Shown here: piece by piece, positions 58,784 to 64,000 of the stretch
Layout of the letters: every line of letters begins with the position of its first letter
Numbering within the stretch: position 1 is the first letter of the stretch
Source of the DNA: Panaeolus papilionaceus
Taxonomy: Eukaryota > Basidiomycota > Agaricomycetes > Agaricales
Reading direction: 5' to 3'
NCBI GenBank assembly: GCA_015501605.1
Contig: JADNRZ010000004.1
Span: forward strand, 744,001-808,000
Length of the DNA stretch: 64,000 nucleotides
The notes under the pieces: model-generated
Databases searched by the model: none
Told to the model about the DNA's origin: nothing
Seen by the model: the letters and a program-made list of their open reading frames with translations, nothing else
Position numbers and translations under genes: made by a program

Positions 58784-61700
58784 ATGGATCCCCATACTTC
58801 ACCACCTCCAGCTGCTTCTGTCTCTCTGTCTCAGTTGCCTTCCCTGGAAGACCAGGTATCCTCCATGCTTGCTCAGCAGGAATCCCAACAGGTAGCTATC
58901 TCCCACTTGAGGTCTTCTGTTCTTTCCTTGCTTCATTATTTTTCTTCTACTTTCAATCCCTCTCCTCTTTCTCTTTCTTCTTCCCCTTCTTCTTCTCCCT
59001 CCCTTGTTTCTTCTACTTTTCCCCCACTCCCTTCCCACTCTGTTGGACAGCTGACAGATGGGATACTACACTCTTTAAACCATGGAACTGTAGACAGAAA
59101 CTTTTCTCCCCCTTCTTCTTTTCCTTTACCTAGTGTAAACATGGAACAATCTTCTTCTTCTCCTCACCCTCTTCCTTCTTCTTCTCATTTTATTAGTGTA
59201 CCTATGGAACATTCTTCTTCTTCTCTTTCTTCTAGTAGTAGTCTTCCTCTTCCCCCCACTTCTATTCGGTCATCCAATAGAGTGGATCCTCCCCTCCCCA
59301 CTGTCTCTTCTGGTTGCCCCAGTGGAATAGTGTCTTCCCCTCTCCTCACTGCCTCTTCTGGTTATCCTAGTGGAGTAGTGCATTCCTCTGCCCCTTCTTC
59401 TCATCGTCTTGGGACTCCTTTGATGATTGCAGAAAAGGTTAGGCCAGCTCCTCCTCCCCGGTACGATGGTGATCGTCTCAAGGGCAAAGCCTTCTACAAC
59501 TCTCTCATGGGTTACTTCAGACTTCGTCCAGATCTTTTTCCGGACGAGTCCACCATGATTAGTTGGGCCCTCACGTTCATGTCTGCTGGTCGAGCTGCTC
59601 TATGGTCCTGCAGGATCTTTGAGCTCATTGAGGAAGGTTCCTCCCCTTACGCAACTTGGGATCACTTTGCTGAAGACTTTCGCAAAGAGTTCTTCCCCTT
59701 GCGTGAGCAGGAAACTGCTGCCCTCATCTTGGAAGGTACCTCCTACTTCCAAGGGGATTGTTCTGTTGACAATTACGTTGACTCCTTCCGTGACCTTGTT
59801 GCTGAAGCTGGCTACTCTGACCCCTCCTACATTGTGGTCAAGTTCCGTCGTGGCCTCCACCCCTCCATCACTGATCATCTCAGTAAGCGGGTAGCTTCAC
59901 ATCCAGCTCATAACAATCCCTCCAGCTGGTATGAATTGGCCCGCCTTGTTGCTCTCAACTTGGCTGCTAATGACACCTTCCATCCGCAGCCTCCTCCTCC
60001 TGTGCCTAGCCCACTCTCTTCTCTTCCTCCTTCCTTCTCACATTTCCTTGACCCCTCCCCTGGTCCTTTGTCTATTCGCACCACTCATGCCCCCTTACGA
60101 AAGCCTGTGACAAGTGAAGTCTCTGTGCAAACGCCTGCACAAGCTCCACCTCTACCTTGTCCTAAAGTCATTCTTGACTCTCGTAATCGGTATGCCCCTC
60201 TGGTTGATGAGACTCTATCTCTCCCAGATGAAGACAAGGTTCCCTCCTCTCCATCCTCCCTCCATGATCCTTCTGCTCCGCCCCGCCTACCTCGTCGCTC
60301 CAAATGGGAATGTCGTCGCCTTCCATCCTCGTGCACCATCTCTTCTCTTGCACCTGGACCTAGCTCCCTTCACCTGAAGGTTGAGATAGAGACCACTGAC
60401 TCCCATGAAGCTCGATCTGTTAAGGCCTTGCTTGACACTGGCGCTACTGGTCTGTTCATCGATCGAGAGTACGTCAAGTCCAACCGAATTGCCACCAGGA
60501 AGCTCAGCCGCCCCATCCCTGTTCGTAACGTGGATGGAATGCTCAACGAGTCTGGTTCAATTACTGAGGTGGTTGACTTGATCCTCCGGTACAACGGCCA
60601 CACAGAACGCGCACTCTTCTGTGTCACAGGCTTAGGGAAGCAGAAGCTGATCATTGGATACACTTGGTTCAGGGATCACAATCCTGAAGTCAATTGGGAA
60701 ACTGGAGAAGTCAAGATGTCTCATTGCAAGCCTAGCAGTCGATGCTTTGGTTGCAAGAAGGAACTCAATGAGGAAAAGAAGGCTGCTCGTAAGGAAGAAG
60801 CCAAGGTGAATGCCTGCCGCTCTGGTCCTGCCCCCTCTCTCACCCCTGAAGAGTCTTCCCCTGAAGATTCTGATGATCTCGAGTCCTCTGATCTGCCATT
60901 TGATCTTGAGGAAGGCGATCGTGTCTGGGTTTCTGGCTTACTCCCTGAGGAAGCTGAAGAGCATATCAACGCTACTTCAACCATCAGTCAACGCCTGGCT
61001 GAAGGTTTCTTGCGTAACTCTGCTCCTCAACCAGAACAGACCACTCCCCCTTCCTCACCTCATGGTCCAGTCCCTGACTATCAGAGTCTCTTCCATCGCG
61101 TCTTCTCTGAAGCTGAGTTTCTTAAGCTTCCTGAGAGAAGGCCTTGGGATCATGCGATTGAGCTCATTCCTGGAGCTCAACCCAAGGGATGCAAGGTTTA
61201 CCCATTAAACCCTGCAGAACGTGAAGAGGCTGAGCGCTTCCTTGCTGAGAACGAGGCTCAGGGAAAGATTCGCCGCTCCAAGTCCCCCATGGCATCACCA
61301 GTCTTCTTTGTGAAGAAAAAGGATGGCTCCCTTCGTCTGGTCCAGGACTATCGCATGCTCAATGATATGACTGTGAAGAACAAGTACCCTCTCCCTCTCA
61401 TCTCTGACCTTATCAACCAACTTCGTGGTGCACGCTACTTCACCAAGCTTGACATTCGTTGGGGTTTCAACAATGTCCGCATCAAAGAAGGAGATGAGTG
61501 GAAGGCTGCTTTTCGCACTCACAGAGGTCTCTTCGAACCTCTTGTCATGTTCTTTGGTCTCACCAACAGTCCTGCCACCTTCCAAACCATGATGAACGAG
61601 ATCTTCCAAGACATGATCTCTGAAGGTGTGGTTGTGGTATATCTGGATGACATCCTGATCTTCACCAAGGATATTCCTGAGCATCGAGAGGTCACTCATA

Positions 61701-64000
61701 GGGTCCTGAAGCGTCTAGAGGAACATGGTCTCTGCCTCCGCCTGGAGAAATGCGAGTTTGAGAAGACACGCATTGAGTACCTTGGGCTTATCGTTGCTGA
61801 GAACCGAGTCGAGATGGATCCTGTCAAAGTTGCTGGAGTTGCTCAATGGCCCACCCCCACCAATAGGAAAGAAGTCCAATCTTTCCTGGGTTTTGCCAAC
61901 TTCTATCGACGGTTCATCAAGGACTTCTCTCATCATGCACGTCCCCTCTTTGATCTTACCAAGAGCTCCACTGAGTTTTCCTGGTCTCCTGCTGCCGCTA
62001 CTGCCTTCCAGTCCATCAAGGATGCTGTCACCTCCTCCCCTGTCCTTGCTGCTCCCAATAATGATCTCCCTTTCCGGCTTGAAGCTGACTCTTCAGACTT
62101 TGCCACTGGTGCTGTACTCTCTCAACAGTCTCCAGAAGATGGAAAGTGGCATCCCATTGCTTTCTTCTCCAAGTCACTCTCTCCTGTTGAAAGGAACTAT
62201 GAGATTCATGACAAGGAAATGCTTGCAATCATTCGAGCCTTGCAGGAATGGAGACACTTCCTTGAGGGTGCCCGCCACAAGTTTGAGATCTGGACTGACC
62301 ACAAGAACTTGGAGTACTTCATGTCGTCTCAGAACCTCAACCGCAGGCAAGCCCGCTGGTCTCTCACTCTGGCGCGCTTTGACTTCGTCATGCAGCACAA
62401 GGCAGGAGCTACTATGGGAAAAGCAGATGCCCTCTCACGTCGGTCTGACCATGGTTCTAGTGAACGTGACAACCAGAACATCACCCTCCTCACCCCCGGG
62501 ATGTTTGCAGTTCGTGCACTAGAAGGTCTGGAATTTGTTGGACAGGAACGCTCTCTGGTTCGTGAGATCCGTCGACATTCCAAGGAGGCCTCTGATCTTG
62601 AGGACACTGTGGCCAAGGCAGTCAAGGCGCTCAGAAAGACTGGATCTCAGTCTCTTCGCTCCTCAGAGTGGGATGAAGCTGATGGTCTTATCTACTTCTG
62701 TGGAAAGCTCTATGTTCCACCAGGTGGTGATCTTCGTCGTCGCATTGTGGCTCTCTGCCATGACTCCACTCTTGCTGGACACCCTGGACGTTGGAAGACC
62801 TTGGAACTTGTGTCTAGGAACTATTGGTGGCCTCGCATGTCTAAGTTCATTGGACTCTACACCAGCACCTGTGACATGTGTCTTAGGACCAAGACCATCA
62901 GGCAGCGACCCCTTGGAGAACTTGAGCCCCTTGCTGTTCCTGACCGCCGTTGGGACCATATCAGTGTGGACTTCATTGTCGAGCTTCCCGAGTCCAATGG
63001 TTATGATGCCATCATGGTTGTTGTTGACTCCCTTTCCAAACGCGCCCACTTCACTGCTACCACTACCACTGTCTCTGCCCTAGGCACTGCCCGCATGTAT
63101 CGTGACCATATCTGGAAACTCCATGGCCTTCCATCCAAGGTAGTCTCTGATCGCGGTCCACAGTTCATTGCAGAGTTCACTACTGAACTCTACAGGCTGC
63201 TTGGGATTGAGCCAGCTCGTAGCACTGCCTATCACCCTCAAACTGATGGGCAGACTGAGCGTGTCAACCAGGAGTTGGAACAATACCTCAGGCTCTACAT
63301 CTCTGAGCGACAAGACGACTGGTACGACATCCTTTCCATGGCTGAGTTTGCCTACAACAACCATGTCCACTCCTCCACCCAGCAGACTCCCTTCCTTCTA
63401 GACTCTGGTCAACATCCTCGCATGGGCTTTGAACCTCTTCCTCCCTCCCGGATGGAAACTGTGAATGAGTTCACTGATAGGATGAAGACTGCTCTTGAGG
63501 AAGCTCGTGCTGCCTTAGCAGCTGCTAAGGAGGACATGGCTAGGTACTACAACTGGCGTCGCACCAAGGCTCCTGAGATCAAGCCTGGAGATCGTGTCTA
63601 CCTTGATGCTTCAGACATCCAAACCACTCGGCCATCCAAGAAGCTCTCCCACAAGCGAGTTGGTCCTTACCCAGTCATTTCTAGTGTTGGAAAGAATGCC
63701 TACCGTCTTCAGCTTCCTAAATCCCTCTCCCGCATCCATCCAGTCTTCCATGTTGTCAGACTCACACCTGCTCCTTTTGATCCTATCTCTGGTCGAAGAG
63801 CCAAGCTACCCCCACCTCCTGTGCTTGTTGACAATGTCGAAGAGTTTGTTGTGGAGAAGATTTTAAACAGCAAGTTCATCAGAGGCAAACTTCGATACCT
63901 GATCAAATGGGAAGGATACGATGCTGGTTGGAATTCTTGGGAACCAGCTGACGATGTCCATGCTCCTGACCTCATCAGGGACTTCTATGCAGAGAATCCT
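58784..64000 (+). CDS. Gag-pol polyprotein of a chromodomain Gypsy retrotransposon (C-terminus beyond window)
   Basis: One reading frame stays open from ATG 58784 to the edge, about 1,739 codons. Gag: a Ser/Pro-rich N-terminus (MDPHTSPPPAASVSLSQ), then RYDGDRLKGKAFYNSLMGYF and YVDSFRDLVAEAGYSDPSYI. I see no CCHC zinc knuckle. Protease: ALLDTGATGLFI, Asp near residue 551. Reverse transcriptase: VRIKEGDEWKAAFRTHRGLF, FFGLTNSPATFQTMMNEIF and YLDD (near residue 953). RNase H: FRLEADSSDFATGAVLSQQ and NYEIHDKEMLAIIRALQEWR. Integrase: zinc site HDSTLAGHPG with CDMC, then Asp1396, Asp1456 and Glu1492 (D,D-35-E). A chromodomain (EEFVVEKILN, LRYLIKWEGYDAGWNSWEPA) begins near residue 1685. All catalytic residues are present. 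Confidence 0.93.
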   Translation, partial: MDPHTSPPPAASVSLSQLPSLEDQVSSMLAQQESQQVAISHLRSSVLSLLHYFSSTFNPSPLSLSSSPSSSPSLVSSTFPPLPSHSVGQLTDGILHSLNHGTVDRNFSPPSSFPLPSVNMEQSSSSPHPLPSSSHFISVPMEHSSSSLSSSSSLPLPPTSIRSSNRVDPPLPTVSSGCPSGIVSSPLLTASSGYPSGVVHSSAPSSHRLGTPLMIAEKVRPAPPPRYDGDRLKGKAFYNSLMGYFRLRPDLFPDESTMISWALTFMSAGRAALWSCRIFELIEEGSSPYATWDHFAEDFRKEFFPLREQETAALILEGTSYFQGDCSVDNYVDSFRDLVAEAGYSDPSYIVVKFRRGLHPSITDHLSKRVASHPAHNNPSSWYELARLVALNLAANDTFHPQPPPPVPSPLSSLPPSFSHFLDPSPGPLSIRTTHAPLRKPVTSEVSVQTPAQAPPLPCPKVILDSRNRYAPLVDETLSLPDEDKVPSSPSSLHDPSAPPRLPRRSKWECRRLPSSCTISSLAPGPSSLHLKVEIETTDSHEARSVKALLDTGATGLFIDREYVKSNRIATRKLSRPIPVRNVDGMLNESGSITEVVDLILRYNGHTERALFCVTGLGKQKLIIGYTWFRDHNPEVNWETGEVKMSHCKPSSRCFGCKKELNEEKKAARKEEAKVNACRSGPAPSLTPEESSPEDSDDLESSDLPFDLEEGDRVWVSGLLPEEAEEHINATSTISQRLAEGFLRNSAPQPEQTTPPSSPHGPVPDYQSLFHRVFSEAEFLKLPERRPWDHAIELIPGAQPKGCKVYPLNPAEREEAERFLAENEAQGKIRRSKSPMASPVFFVKKKDGSLRLVQDYRMLNDMTVKNKYPLPLISDLINQLRGARYFTKLDIRWGFNNVRIKEGDEWKAAFRTHRGLFEPLVMFFGLTNSPATFQTMMNEIFQDMISEGVVVVYLDDILIFTKDIPEHREVTHRVLKRLEEHGLCLRLEKCEFEKTRIEYLGLIVAENRVEMDPVKVAGVAQWPTPTNRKEVQSFLGFANFYRRFIKDFSHHARPLFDLTKSSTEFSWSPAAATAFQSIKDAVTSSPVLAAPNNDLPFRLEADSSDFATGAVLSQQSPEDGKWHPIAFFSKSLSPVERNYEIHDKEMLAIIRALQEWRHFLEGARHKFEIWTDHKNLEYFMSSQNLNRRQARWSLTLARFDFVMQHKAGATMGKADALSRRSDHGSSERDNQNITLLTPGMFAVRALEGLEFVGQERSLVREIRRHSKEASDLEDTVAKAVKALRKTGSQSLRSSEWDEADGLIYFCGKLYVPPGGDLRRRIVALCHDSTLAGHPGRWKTLELVSRNYWWPRMSKFIGLYTSTCDMCLRTKTIRQRPLGELEPLAVPDRRWDHISVDFIVELPESNGYDAIMVVVDSLSKRAHFTATTTTVSALGTARMYRDHIWKLHGLPSKVVSDRGPQFIAEFTTELYRLLGIEPARSTAYHPQTDGQTERVNQELEQYLRLYISERQDDWYDILSMAEFAYNNHVHSSTQQTPFLLDSGQHPRMGFEPLPPSRMETVNEFTDRMKTALEEARAALAAAKEDMARYYNWRRTKAPEIKPGDRVYLDASDIQTTRPSKKLSHKRVGPYPVISSVGKNAYRLQLPKSLSRIHPVFHVVRLTPAPFDPISGRRAKLPPPPVLVDNVEEFVVEKILNSKFIRGKLRYLIKWEGYDAGWNSWEPADDVHAPDLIRDFYAENP

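Larger units (their letters stand above)
58249..64000 (+). mobile_element. Ty3/Gypsy (chromovirus) LTR retrotransposon, 5' part, runs off the window
   Basis: The coding part is described under its gag-pol entry. The 5' end is inferred: TGTCAGGGG at 58249 starts with TG, as LTRs do, and lies where the recombinase frame loses its similarity. The leader before ATG 58784 contains a CT-rich region and an 18-bp direct repeat. The 3' LTR is not in the window, so the LTR length, the primer-binding site and the target duplication cannot be set. The open frame suggests a fairly young copy. Confidence 0.8.

Noticed and set aside
61725..62522. 265-codon frame within the Gypsy pol region, and other frames there on both strands
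   Set aside because: They are alternate-frame shadows of the continuous gag-pol frame, which carries the catalytic motifs.

Overview
This window is nuclear DNA from a filamentous basidiomycete, most likely an Agaricomycete. The evidence is dense genes on both strands, many short (about 50-60 nt) GT-AG introns, a tRNA gene with an anticodon-loop intron, fungal families (GAA1, BUD23, BCS1, a JmjC/Cys-rich protein, a DUF726 hydrolase) and a chromodomain Gypsy retrotransposon. Almost every gene is split, so the CDS coordinates below are start-to-stop spans with the introns included. I assembled exons by reading splice sites together with protein continuity. Ends are firmer than internal junctions.

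Bases 1-28,000 are conserved housekeeping genes: a partial acidic C-terminus, GAA1 (GPI transamidase), a USP48-type deubiquitinase, a long Ser/Pro-rich protein of unknown function, LUC7 (U1 snRNP), a BCS1-type mitochondrial AAA protein, BUD23 (rRNA methyltransferase), BET3 (TRAPP), mitochondrial uS13, XAP5/FAM50, tRNA-Phe, V-ATPase subunit D, ribosomal protein L26, FRG1, an unknown protein and Ran/GSP1. Many are divergent pairs with 180-260 bp shared promoters or convergent pairs with 3' ends under 300 bp apart.

Bases 28,000-45,000 are looser and more accessory. They hold two tandem DHA2-type drug transporters, GID4, about 4.6 kb with no gene I recognise, and a Baeyer-Villiger-type monooxygenase. 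The gene-poor stretch contains a 931-bp element with perfect 26-bp terminal inverted repeats and TA duplications.

Bases 45,000-57,000 return to host genes: a casein kinase I with a Cys-containing C-terminus, a JmjC protein divergent from a Zip3/HEI10-like RING protein, a LEA_2-type membrane protein, and a DUF726 hydrolase.

Bases 57,000-64,000 are mobile DNA. A tyrosine-recombinase ORF carries one in-frame stop and ends where a Gypsy element appears to begin. That Gypsy element has one open gag-pol frame running off the window.

I found no clear undescribed multi-gene system. The best candidates for a second look are the TA-flanked inverted-repeat element, the recombinase remnant with interleaved inverted repeats beside it, the intron-like leader and missing zinc knuckle of the Gypsy element, the unknown 7972-11638 gene, and the retained-intron stop in LUC7.
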